DNA from: an uncultured Clostridia bacterium
Lineage (GTDB): Bacteria; Bacillota; Clostridia; TANB77; CAG-508
NCBI GenBank assembly: GCA_934130355.1
Contig: CAKOXV010000009.1
Location: 1 to 60,565 of the forward strand
DNA: 60,565 nucleotides
Reading direction: 5' to 3'
The notes beneath the pieces are model-generated. The model was not told the origin of the DNA, did not search any database, and saw nothing but the letters and a program-made list of their open reading frames with translations. Numbering within the stretch: the first letter of the stretch is position 1; every line of letters starts with the position of its first letter. Shown here one piece after another: positions 26,292-34,143 of this stretch. The position numbers and the translations under genes are program-made.

Positions 26292-27639
26292 TTATTTCCA
26301 TTCAATAACATGATCACCTTTAATATCACCTACATTATATTTTTCTTTGTCTTCTAGTTTGTCTATATCTGCTTGAGTGAATGTTCCATTAAAAGGCCAT
26401 GCATAACCCGTTCCATTACGAGGAAAAATTCTATAGCTCTGGTCATTTGCAAATTCCATTTCTCCATACTCAGTAAGTTCTGGAATTTTGTCAGTATTTT
26501 CCCAATCTTTTGATACAACCCAATAATTTTGTCCTCCGGCAATTATACTATCACAAACTTCGCTATACGTAAATCCTTCTATATATTTTGGTGACCAGTC
26601 AGAATCCTCATTAACAGTTTTATTACGCGCTCCATCTTCTCCTGTTCTAATAAGATTTGCACTATAAGAATCAAAAACTCTTACCATTAGTTCACCATCT
26701 TCATTAAAACCGATAGGTTTCATGGATATATAATGTCCCCCTTTTGAAAAGATACCTTTAACACACACTACCACATAATTTCCATTTTGAGCCATCTCTT
26801 GATAAAGTGAATTATCTTTGGGGTTAGTCTGTAATTCTCCGACTGAGCCATGTTTTATAACTTCCATTCCGTAGAAAATTAAGCATTCCATCTATTACTC
26901 CGCCTAAAGTTCCATCAGTTCCTCCTCCACTGGTTCCTTTATTAAAATATCTAGCCATCCATTCAGGTGTTATATATGAATTTCCTAGGTCACTTGCTAA
27001 ATTACATATAGCACAAATACCACATCCATTTGTATAAAAATTCTTGTTTCCATAACTAATGTTCGAATATGCGTCAATATCTTGATAATATCTAGCTATT
27101 TTTTTCTCAATTATTAATTTAGCAATATACATATCTGCACTAGTAGCATCTGAAGGTTTTTTTTCTGGAAATTTGCTCCAATATAACTCTTGGAATTCAA
27201 TAGATTGTGGTTTATAATTTGGAAACAATTTCCAATATGCTACTAGCATTTCTGGAGTTAGTTCTTCATCACTTGTTGGTCTACTAAACTCATCAAAATA
27301 GGATATTGCTTTTAAATATACATCAGCTCCTATGTCTTCTCTTATCTCTGTTCCCATTTCCATTAATATTTTGTATAATAGATTAATGTTTTTTTCTTCA
27401 ACAGATGTGAGTTCAACTATTTTTTCAATTATTTTTGTCATCATATCTCTAATTTTGTCTCTACTAGCATTAATATCATTTTTAATTTTGCTTGTATTTA
27501 ATGTTATTCCTATTCTACTTGCTTTTGAATCTATTCCATCTAAACTATTTTCTATACTTTGTAAACTAATACTTATTCGATTAAACATATTTGAAGTATT
27601 ATTTGCTTCATCTTCATTCCACATCATTTCAAGTGCCAT
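26292..27639 (-). pseudogene. Helical-leader C39-like cysteine peptidase, broken by a +1 frameshift at CGG
   Basis: The first frame begins at 27639 (AAGGAGAG site) with MALEMMWNEDEANNTSNMF, the same leader as the downstream hydrolase. It reaches a papain/C39-like cysteine motif TNGCGICAICNLASDL (near residue 205) and VIDGMLNF, then stops at 26824. The second frame supplies GMEVIKHGSVGELQ, the histidine in KGGHYISMKPIG and an aspartate in RVFDSYSAN, and ends at 26292. Skipping one base at CTA-CGG-AAT (26871 region) joins MLNFLGMEV; loss of one T from a T4 run nearby would also work. Substrate unknown. This is the first effector gene of the operon. Confidence 0.78.
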
Positions 27640-27663
27640 TTTAATCTCTCCTTCATTATGCAA

Positions 27664-28155
27664 TTAAAGTGCTGCTCTAGCATTCATTAATCCTGATATT
27701 TCTTCTGATTTTGCTGTTATTTTTGTTTTTATATCTTCTATCTCTTCTAGGATTTCTTTTTTTCTTAAATCAACTTTACTCATTTCGTTTCTTAATGAAG
27801 ATGCACTTGCATCAAGTTGACTTTTTATTCCATTTACATCTTCTAACATATTAGATATTTCGCTTCCTTTTAGGGAATTTTCTAACCTATCCCTTGCATG
27901 AGGAACAGTCGCACTTACAGCTTTAATTTCTGTAATTGCTTCTTGTATACTATTTCTTATTTGAGTGCAAATAGCATCTTGTTCTGTTAATTTTGTTAAA
28001 TTATTTTTTAAAATGCTTAATTCACTATTTGCACTTTCAATAAGTGCATCATATCTTGCTCTCTCAGCATACACACTATTATAATTATTGGTTTGTTGAT
28101 TTAAATTTGAATTTGTTTTTGGGGAATTTATGTCTCCTAATTGACTTGCTTTCAT
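27664..28155 (-). CDS. Coiled-coil protein, possible partner of the modular effectors
   Basis: A 163-aa, almost entirely helical protein. A polar, Asn/Gln-rich start (SPKTNSNLNQQTNNYNS) is followed by three heptad-like helices (ALIESANSELSILKNNLTKL; LDASASSLRNEMSKVDLRKKEILEEIED; ITAKSEEISGLMNAR). There is no membrane segment or signal peptide. It sits between nagZ and the first modular protein, 25 bp ahead of it. The place and shape recall the small helical partner proteins encoded ahead of type VII LXG effectors, but sequence homology is not evident and the role is inference. Confidence 0.65.
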   Translation of the reverse strand: MKASQLGDINSPKTNSNLNQQTNNYNSVYAERARYDALIESANSELSILKNNLTKLTEQDAICTQIRNSIQEAITEIKAVSATVPHARDRLENSLKGSEISNMLEDVNGIKSQLDASASSLRNEMSKVDLRKKEILEEIEDIKTKITAKSEEISGLMNARAAL

Positions 28156-28172
28156 TTCTTTTCACTCTTTCT

Positions 28173-29279
28173 CTATTTAAAATTTGCATTATTAATAATG
28201 CATTCTTTTGTAATCTTTTCTATTCTGATGTTTATTTCATCTATATTTATTCCTTCTATTTCTGTAGAATCTGAAATAGAATATTTTTCTTTTATTTTAA
28301 TTATTCTATTTACGCTTTTATTTATTCTGCTTTCTTTAATTTTATTTTTTTTTGTTAATTCAATTACTTTTTCAATTGCATTTATTTCTTGTTCTTTTTT
28401 GAATCTAAAAACTATTATATCATTTCCGGCTTCATAAGCTTTTTTAACTGCAAACTCTGAACCATATATAAGTTTTATTGCTCTCATCTTCAAATCATCT
28501 GTAATTATTAGTCCATTGTATCTATATTTTTTTCTCAAATATTTCGTTATAAATTTTCTTGAGAGTGATGCCGGAAAAATTCCTGTTATTCTTTTTACTA
28601 ATAAATGTCCAACTAGTACTGCATCAGCTCCATTTTTTATAGCTTGTCCAAATGGATACATATCTTCTTTTTCTAGTTGTTCTATTTTTTTATTTATTAT
28701 TGGCAGCATAATATGTGAGTCTTGTTGTGTTGCTCCATGTCCTGGAAAATGTTTTATTACAGATACAATTCCTTGTTTTTGCATTTCTTTCATTGTGGCT
28801 ATTCCACATCTTGAAATAATATCTTTTTCATCACTAAAACATCTGTCTCCTATTCCATGTTGAGAATTAAATCTTTTTATATCTAACACTGGTGCAAAAT
28901 TTAAATTATATCCCGACTTTTTCAAAACTTCACTCGTTATTTTAGCTGATTCCCTGGTTAATTTTTCCCCTCCTATTGTAGCAATTTTATTTGCAGATGG
29001 TAAATTTTTTATTTCTTTTGGCATTCTATTTACTCTTCCACCTTCTTGGTCTATTGCTATAAATAGTGGGATTTTATTTTCTTTATTTAATTTTTTTAGC
29101 TCTATTATTAAATTTATCATCTCATGGTATGTATTAAAATTTTTTCTATATAAAATTACTCCTCCAATTTTATATTTTGTTATCATCGTTTTTATTCTTT
29201 CAGTGATATAATTCGAATCCATACCAATCATGGCCATTTGACCTATTTTCTCTTCAATTGATAATTGTTTAGCTTCCAT
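28173..29279 (-). CDS. nagZ: Beta-N-acetylhexosaminidase, glycoside hydrolase family 3
   Basis: GH3 enzymes of this type remove N-acetylglucosamine from muropeptides or wall glycans. The 368-aa protein has FIAIDQEGGRVNRMP near residue 95, FAPVLDIKR, the general acid loop KHFPGHGATQQDSH (His and Asp dyad), LVGHLLVKRI and the nucleophile region IITDDLKMRAI. There is no signal peptide, so it is either cytosolic or released without one. It is first in the operon with the helical-leader proteins, so wall-glycan turnover may be tied to their function. Confidence 0.92.
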   Translation of the reverse strand: MEAKQLSIEEKIGQMAMIGMDSNYITERIKTMITKYKIGGVILYRKNFNTYHEMINLIIELKKLNKENKIPLFIAIDQEGGRVNRMPKEIKNLPSANKIATIGGEKLTRESAKITSEVLKKSGYNLNFAPVLDIKRFNSQHGIGDRCFSDEKDIISRCGIATMKEMQKQGIVSVIKHFPGHGATQQDSHIMLPIINKKIEQLEKEDMYPFGQAIKNGADAVLVGHLLVKRITGIFPASLSRKFITKYLRKKYRYNGLIITDDLKMRAIKLIYGSEFAVKKAYEAGNDIIVFRFKKEQEINAIEKVIELTKKNKIKESRINKSVNRIIKIKEKYSISDSTEIEGINIDEINIRIEKITKECIINNANFK

Positions 29280-29339
29280 ATTTATACCTTAATTATCCTT
29301 TGTTTAGTTTTCTAATTTTCTCATCTTGTTTATACTATA

Positions 29340-29369
29340 ATTTTATCAAATTTTTTGTTTTTTTGTCAA
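29340..29369 (-). promoter_or_regulatory. Sigma-A promoter for the nagZ-effector operon
   Basis: Minus-strand TTGACA and TAAAAT with an 18-bp spacer. Confidence 0.7.
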
Positions 29370-29449
29370 TGTTTATTTATAGTATTATATTAAAGTTATA
29401 AAGCTAAAATTTATGTTACTATTAGCATAACTAGAAGACTATTTACACA

Positions 29450-29490
29450 TAAAAACAGGTATTACTTTAAAATGTTGTAATACCTGTTTT
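29450..29490. terminator. Bidirectional terminator
   Basis: AAAACAGGTATTAC pairs with GTAATACCTGTTTT, with A and T runs on the outer sides. It lies downstream of the small membrane-protein gene. Confidence 0.85.
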
Positions 29491-29523
29491 CATTGCCACC
29501 ACGCCTTTAGTGTTTTTTATCTT

Positions 29524-29818
29524 CTATTTTTCTTTATTTTGTTTCAAGGGTTTTATAAAATTTCTGTAATATGCTACCCACATAATTATTGCAGATACAA
29601 TTATTGCTATGATTCCTATTGTCACTCTTTCTACTAAATTATTTCTTCCAATAATTCCCACAAAAATTAATAACTGTCCTAAAAAAAACATTGTATATAT
29701 AGATCCTCATTATATAATTATACAATTCATTGTCATTCTTAATTTTCTCTGAACACCTCTTTCTTACATCTTCATCTTCTTTTTGATTATTGTAAATTTT
29801 CTCCGTCATTTTTTCCAT
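29524..29818 (-). pseudogene. Small membrane protein, split by a +1 shift (or two overlapping genes)
   Basis: An AGGAGG site precedes ATG at 29818. The first frame encodes MEKMTEKIYNNQKEDEDVRK and on to NYIM, then would end at 29639 in a non-hydrophobic tail. The plus-one frame gives GSIYTMFFLGQLLIFVGIIG and a second membrane segment (VTIGIIAIIVSAIIMWVAYY), ending at 29524. Skipping one base at ATG-A-GGA (29707) joins them into a protein of about 97 aa. A TGA in the plus-one frame directly 5' of GGA means the switch cannot occur earlier. Alternatively the ATG of MFFLG starts a separate overlapping gene. Family unknown. Confidence 0.6.
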
Positions 29819-29973
29819 AACTTTTTCCTCCTATGATTTGGTTTTATTAAAAGCTTATTTATTTAATATTACATTAACATTTAATTTTTTTTAACCTTTT
29901 TTGTTGAAATTTGTATTTTGAAAATTGAGACATTTTATTTTTATACTTTAAATTAAGAAAGCTAATTATATAT

Positions 29974-30010
29974 AAAAAAATAAGTCATAGTATAAACTAT
30001 AACTTATTTT
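29974..30010 (-). terminator. Terminator of tRNA-Arg
   Basis: Minus-strand AAAATAAGTTATAG pairs with CTATGACTTATTTT, followed by T-rich sequence directly after the CCA end of the tRNA. Confidence 0.8.
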
Positions 30011-30087
30011 TGGTGAGCCAGAAGGGATTCGAACCCCCGACCCTTTGCTTAGAAGGCAAATGCTCTATCCAACTGAGCTACTGACTC
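30011..30087 (-). tRNA. tRNA-Arg (anticodon UCU)
   Basis: Minus-strand cloverleaf: acceptor GAGTCAG pairs with CTGGCTC, D-arm AGCTCAGTTGGATAGAGC, anticodon stem TTTGC/GCAAA with loop CTTCTAA (anticodon TCT), T-arm GGGGGTTCGAATCCC with an encoded CCA end. It reads AGA and, by wobble, AGG. It is the only tRNA in the window. Confidence 0.97.
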
Positions 30088-30105
30088 ATTTCTTGACACT
30101 TAAAT

Positions 30106-30134
30106 ATGATAACACATTCCAGCGCCAAAGTCAA
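30106..30134 (-). promoter_or_regulatory. Strong sigma-A promoter for tRNA-Arg
   Basis: Minus-strand TTGACT and TATCAT with a 17-bp spacer, about 18 bp before the tRNA. Confidence 0.75.
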
Positions 30135-30153
30135 CCATTTTTAGAAAAAATTT

Positions 30154-31008
30154 TTAAACTGTTACATTTTCTTTTTCTTCAATTGGTAATTCCAATAATT
30201 CTGGTTTCTTTAAATATTTACTTAATAATTTGAATGATGAAGCATAATAATATCCATCACAAATTCTTTCATCACCAACAAATGCAATTGTTATACATTT
30301 TTCTTCATGGATGTCATCATCTTCATAAATATAACTTTTCTTCTTTTTTCCCATAGAGAAAAACATACTTGTTGTTCCAAAATTGTATAAATGATGATAT
30401 ATACTATCAATTCCTAATGAGCCAACATTTGTCAAAAATACACTTGTGTGAAATGGACTTGCATCTATTACGAATTTTGGCATTAACCCATATTTATCTA
30501 AAAATCTTAAAATTTTAACTGCCCAACGTACAAAAGTATCTGGTACTAAGCTTAATGCACCTGCTAATTTATCTGTATTATTTGATGCAGATAAATCTTT
30601 ATTTTCTGATATTGCATTATCAAGTTTTTCTATTACTTCAAATATTGTTTCTTTTCCTGTGTAAGTTAATTTTACAGGTGTCTCTGGGCTATTATCTTCA
30701 AGTCCTTTTTTTATTACAAGTGAAACTTGTATCTTGTCTCTTTCATATAGACTTCCATTCATTGCAAATCTATTTAATGATGGTCTTTGAGCAATTATTC
30801 TTACTATTGCTGCATAAATAATTTGCATATATGTAACTCTTATTCCTTCATTTTGTTTTTTTGTAATATACTCATCTAGTGTTTTTAATGGTATATCTTG
30901 TTTAAAATATACCTGTGCATCTGCTCTTTCCATCATAACACTTGGTATTACTCTAAAGATTGGTGATAAACTTCTTACTTTTCTCCCATCCGGCCTAAAT
31001 CCAAACAT
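30154..31008 (-). CDS. 2-oxoacid dehydrogenase E2-like (CAT-fold) acyltransferase, catalytic His lost
   Basis: A 284-aa protein with the chloramphenicol acetyltransferase fold of E2 catalytic domains, but no lipoyl or peripheral-subunit-binding domain. Fold landmarks are VTYMQIIYAAIVRIIAQRPSLNRF, VSLVIKKGLED and HTSVFLTNVGSLGIDSIYHHLYNFGTTSMFFSMG. At the active-site position where E2 enzymes have HRxxDG, this protein has ERICDG, so the catalytic His is Glu. It therefore is either a different enzyme or a non-catalytic relative. It opens at 31008, 15 bp downstream of the next gene, in one likely operon. Confidence 0.8.
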   Translation of the reverse strand: MFGFRPDGRKVRSLSPIFRVIPSVMMERADAQVYFKQDIPLKTLDEYITKKQNEGIRVTYMQIIYAAIVRIIAQRPSLNRFAMNGSLYERDKIQVSLVIKKGLEDNSPETPVKLTYTGKETIFEVIEKLDNAISENKDLSASNNTDKLAGALSLVPDTFVRWAVKILRFLDKYGLMPKFVIDASPFHTSVFLTNVGSLGIDSIYHHLYNFGTTSMFFSMGKKKKSYIYEDDDIHEEKCITIAFVGDERICDGYYYASSFKLLSKYLKKPELLELPIEEKENVTV

Positions 31009-31023
31009 CCTTCTTTTTCCCTT

Positions 31024-31965
31024 CTATATTCCTAATATTTTTACTTCTACATTAAACATTTTATATTTTTGTGTTGTCTCATCTATTTTAAACTCTATTA
31101 ATGTATTTTCTAGAGTCTCATTGTTTTGTCTTAAATCTGTTGTGAAATACAATTTTATTTGTGGTATTTCTAATTTATTTTTAACTATTTCCTTAAATGC
31201 TTCTGCTGTATGTCTGTCATCTTCACATACTAATATCAATTGAGGCATATTTGAAAATCCTGAATCACCTGGCACAAAATTTTCATAAAATTCTTTATAC
31301 ATTGCCATTTTATCAGCTAATTTTTTTTGCCAGTCTGCTTCTCTTCTAACAACTTCAAATAAAAATGTAATTGCTTTGTTATTTTTTACAAGTTTAACAG
31401 AACCTCCTGTAGCTTTAAAGACTTTTCCTGATACTTTTGCATTTAATGTTGGTTTTACAGTATAGCTATCAAAAGCTTTTACTTTTCTTAAATATGCAAT
31501 TATTGTTTGATTTCCTGCCAATCTTTTCTTTATCATAGCAACCGGTTTAACATTATCTGTTTGTTGCCATTTGCATTCGATTTCTTTCGAATTTAACAAA
31601 TATTTTCCCATTTTTTCTAAGCAGTATATTCTATAAATTCCTTTTCCTTCTTCAGATGTAAAATAATATCTTGTTAATATTTTAGATTTGACTAATTGTT
31701 CTAATTTATTATTTAATTTATCTTGTGTTTTTGGGTCAAATCCCTTCCATTCTAACATCTGATATAATTGTCTTGATGTTATAAATTCAAATTCATTTAC
31801 TAACTCTAAAATTGCAAAATGAATATCTGTTATATGACCAATATTTATTTTATGTATTATTTGGTTCATAGATACATATCCATCTTTTCCATCAAATGTT
31901 TTAATTTCTCCTTCTCTTATTGCAAATGGTGATACTTGTGCTTTGATTTGATTATCTTCAATCAT
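31024..31965 (-). CDS. Winged-helix protein, replication-relaxation-like
   Basis: A 313-aa protein. Residues about 40-130 look like a winged-helix unit (HITDIHFAILELVNEFEFITSRQLYQML, then KLEQLVKSKILTRYYF). Residues 180-300 look like an alpha/beta domain with nuclease-like flavour (KAITFLFEVVRREADWQKKLADKM, QLILVCEDDRHTAEAF). This arrangement is reminiscent of replication-relaxation family proteins of mobile elements, but I am not certain. No mobile-element genes are next to it. The upstream gene encodes an S1-domain protein 22 bp away, and the downstream gene the E2-like protein. Confidence 0.55.
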   Translation of the reverse strand: MIEDNQIKAQVSPFAIREGEIKTFDGKDGYVSMNQIIHKINIGHITDIHFAILELVNEFEFITSRQLYQMLEWKGFDPKTQDKLNNKLEQLVKSKILTRYYFTSEEGKGIYRIYCLEKMGKYLLNSKEIECKWQQTDNVKPVAMIKKRLAGNQTIIAYLRKVKAFDSYTVKPTLNAKVSGKVFKATGGSVKLVKNNKAITFLFEVVRREADWQKKLADKMAMYKEFYENFVPGDSGFSNMPQLILVCEDDRHTAEAFKEIVKNKLEIPQIKLYFTTDLRQNNETLENTLIEFKIDETTQKYKMFNVEVKILGI

Positions 31966-31987
31966 TTCATTTCCTCCTTATTGTCTT

Positions 31988-32443
31988 TTATATAATAGAC
32001 AATTTAATTTTTTTCTTTTCTGGTAGAATCTTTTTTATGCATACATCTATTGTTTGACCATATTGTAGATTTTCTGTATATTCTGTCATTCCTGCCAAGT
32101 TTGGGGTTAATTCAATAAAAATTCCATTTTTATTTTTTTCAGCATTTCTCACAATTCCTTTTACTTTCATGCCTTCTTTAAAATTGCTTATATTTTCTTC
32201 CCAACTTCCTAAACAATCTTTATATGATAAGTTAATTTTGCCTGTTTGTTCATCAATTGATTTTACCATGCATTTTATTTTTTGTCCAACCTTTACTCTT
32301 TCTTCTGGTGATTTTATTCTTACTACAGACAAGTCTTCTATATACGCTAATGCCACTGGACCATCTTTTATTTCTATAAACGCCCCATAAGGTTTTATTC
32401 CAGTGACAGTCCCATCAACTATTTGACCTTTTTTAACTTCCAT
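31988..32443 (-). CDS. S1 RNA-binding domain protein (two S1 repeats)
   Basis: A 151-aa protein of two S1 folds. The first (residues 1-75) is canonical: GQIVDGTVTGIKPYGAFIEIKDGPVALAYIEDLS and KCMVKSIDEQTGKINLSYKD. The second (80-151) is more divergent: GMKVKGIVRNAEKNKNGIFIELTPNLAGMTEY. Related small S1 proteins bind RNA in translation or turnover. A GGAGCAAAAAAATG-type start is present. It probably leads the operon with the winged-helix and E2-like genes; element copy C lies just upstream. Confidence 0.88.
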   Translation of the reverse strand: MEVKKGQIVDGTVTGIKPYGAFIEIKDGPVALAYIEDLSVVRIKSPEERVKVGQKIKCMVKSIDEQTGKINLSYKDCLGSWEENISNFKEGMKVKGIVRNAEKNKNGIFIELTPNLAGMTEYTENLQYGQTIDVCIKKILPEKKKIKLSII

Positions 32444-32537
32444 TTTTTTGCTCCTTTTTTCTTTAGTAATCCTTTTTTATTATATCTTTTTCTATACTAT
32501 TTTTCAACTATTTTCAAAAAATTTATTTCGATAATTT

Positions 32538-32932
32538 TTACTAGTTAATAATTTAAACTTATAGCTTGTCACAAAATGCCTATTAGTGCCATTGAAACCC
32601 ATACATATATATTAAATAATGTAAAATTTTGTGCATCTAAACTTGAGTATAGAAAATCTTAAGTGCCAAAAGAGGAATGTTCACGTCAAAAATTAATATA
32701 TTACTATTCCATGGCAAAAACATAGCTAGGGTCTTCGTCGGGAGTCTTTGCCTTATTTCATAGTAATATATTAATTTTGGGACTAAGTGAAAGAGGCGCT
32801 TTTGGCACTACTAGATTTTATATGAAAGTTTAGCTTGTCCAAAATTTGGAATGTTTTAATATATATGTATGGGTTTCAATGGCACTAATAGGCATTTTGT
32901 GACAAACTATACATTTAAACCAGTAACTAATA
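32538..32932. repeat. Long palindromic intergenic element, copy C
   Basis: Complete copy in the same orientation as A. The core runs from 32600 (CATACATATATATTAAATAA) to 32871. The arms are copy-specific: left AAAATGCCTATTAGTGCC, mirrored perfectly on the right, and further out CTAGTTA...TTTAAA...TATAG in both. The right outer arm overlaps the last codons of rluB (stop at 32907). In the core stem GTGCCAAAAG pairs with CTTTTGGCAC, where copy A has GTACAA with TTGTAC. The tip is the TTCGTCGGGAGTC class. Confidence 0.9.
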
Positions 32933-33635
32933 ATTCATCTATTTCTTTTGAATTTAAATATCTCCACTTTCCAAGCTCCAAATCTTTAACACCAATATTT
33001 CCTATTTTGCTCCTATGCAAAGCTAATACTTTTCTCCCAACAGCCTCGCACATTTTTCTTACTTGTCTATTTTTGCCTTCATGAATTTTAATTTCAAGTC
33101 TAGAAAAATCTTTTTCTTCATCTGTTTTTAATATCTTTACCTTTGCTGGTTTTGTTACATACCCATCAATTTCTACGCCTTGTCTTAATTGCTCTACTTC
33201 ATCATCTTGTACAATTCCTTTTACAGTTACAGTATATGTTTTTTCAATTTCATGTTTTGGATGTGTAACTTTATAGACGAAATCACCATCATTTGTCAAT
33301 ATTAATGCTCCTGATGTATACATATCTAATCTACCTACTGGCACAATTCTTTCTTTTACTTTTACTAAATCCAGTACTGTATCTCTCCCAAACTGGTCTT
33401 CTACCGTTGTAACATACCCAATTGGTTTGTTTAGTAAAACATATATATTTGATGTATTTTCTTTAACTTTCTTATTTTCAAACTCTATTACATCTTTTTG
33501 AGAATCTATTTTTGTTCCTAATTGTGTTGTTATTTTTCCATTTACTTTAACTTTTCCTTGAATAATATATTCTTCACATTTTCTTCTTGAACCCACACCA
33601 CAATTAGCTAGATATTTTTGTAGTCTTTCTTCCAT
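32907..33635 (-). CDS. rluB: Pseudouridine synthase RluB/RsuA family
   Basis: A 242-aa pseudouridine synthase that modifies large-subunit rRNA (RluB type) or possibly 16S rRNA (RsuA type). The N-terminal S4 domain is RLQKYLANCGVGSRRKCEEYIIQGKVKVNG. The catalytic loop is VPVGRLDMYTSGALILTNDG with the essential Asp, preceded by YVLLNKPIGYVTT and followed by HPKHEIEKTYTVTVKG and IHEGKNRQVRKM. The C-terminal codons (LVTGLNV and stop) lie inside the outer end of palindromic element C, so the element appears to have supplied the gene's end. Confidence 0.93.
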   Translation of the reverse strand: MEERLQKYLANCGVGSRRKCEEYIIQGKVKVNGKITTQLGTKIDSQKDVIEFENKKVKENTSNIYVLLNKPIGYVTTVEDQFGRDTVLDLVKVKERIVPVGRLDMYTSGALILTNDGDFVYKVTHPKHEIEKTYTVTVKGIVQDDEVEQLRQGVEIDGYVTKPAKVKILKTDEEKDFSRLEIKIHEGKNRQVRKMCEAVGRKVLALHRSKIGNIGVKDLELGKWRYLNSKEIDELLVTGLNV

Positions 33636-33712
33636 AATTTATTCCTTTCATTTTGGGAAAATTAAATTTCAGCCTAGCTCGGCCAAAATTATAATTATTT
33701 TTTAACCATATA

Positions 33713-33747
33713 TTAAAAACGCATGGAGGCTCTTCCATGCTTTTTTT
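33713..33747. terminator. Bidirectional terminator
   Basis: GCATGG pairs with CCATGC around AGGCTCTT, with A- and T-runs on both sides. It lies after the small membrane-protein gene. Confidence 0.8.
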
Positions 33748-33919
33748 ATTTTTTAATCCGCGTTTCCACGAATTCAGCGAAAATTGCTGTCGTGAACAAG
33801 GAAATGATCACAATAGAATTTCCTCCTGCAGGTATTAAAACCTCCAGAAAATAGTAGATAGATAAGCCAATAGCTACATCTATAATGATTTGAAAAATTT
33901 TGTTGATAATTGTTTTCAT
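33746..33919 (-). CDS. Small two-segment membrane protein (57 aa)
   Basis: Begins MKTIINKIFQIIIDVAIGLS with an AAAGGTGG ribosome site. Two hydrophobic segments are separated by PAGGNS, and the end is basic (FVETRIKK). It has its own terminator. The DNA is less AT-rich than its surroundings, and the gene has one of the very few in-frame CGG codons in the window (ACG-CGG-ATT), so it may be a recent arrival. Family not recognised; a holin-like or toxic small membrane protein is possible but unsupported. Confidence 0.55.
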   Translation of the reverse strand: MKTIINKIFQIIIDVAIGLSIYYFLEVLIPAGGNSIVIISLFTTAIFAEFVETRIKK

Positions 33920-34143
33920 TATACTTTCCACCTTTACTTAAAATGTGCTTTTTCAAATCAAGAATGTGAGCCTAACAGTTTCCTGTACCATTCTCTAAGC
34001 TTACGCTTTTTATATTATAACATTTTACATAAATACTGTCAAATTTATGTACTATTTCCAAATATATTGCATAATATATACTAATTCCTTTTACTCTTAT
34101 AAAAGGCTTTATATAGATTTCTCCGGTAGGCTAGTCTTACCGG

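Noticed and set aside
22468..27639. Second frames of the modular genes as independent genes
   Set aside because: Their first Met/GTG codons lack ribosome sites, and each begins in mid-fold exactly where the upstream frame leaves the same fold.
33774..33956. Second minus-strand open frame overlapping the 57-aa membrane protein
   Set aside because: The other frame has two hydrophobic segments and a ribosome site; this one is hydrophilic and Cys/His mixed with no family look.
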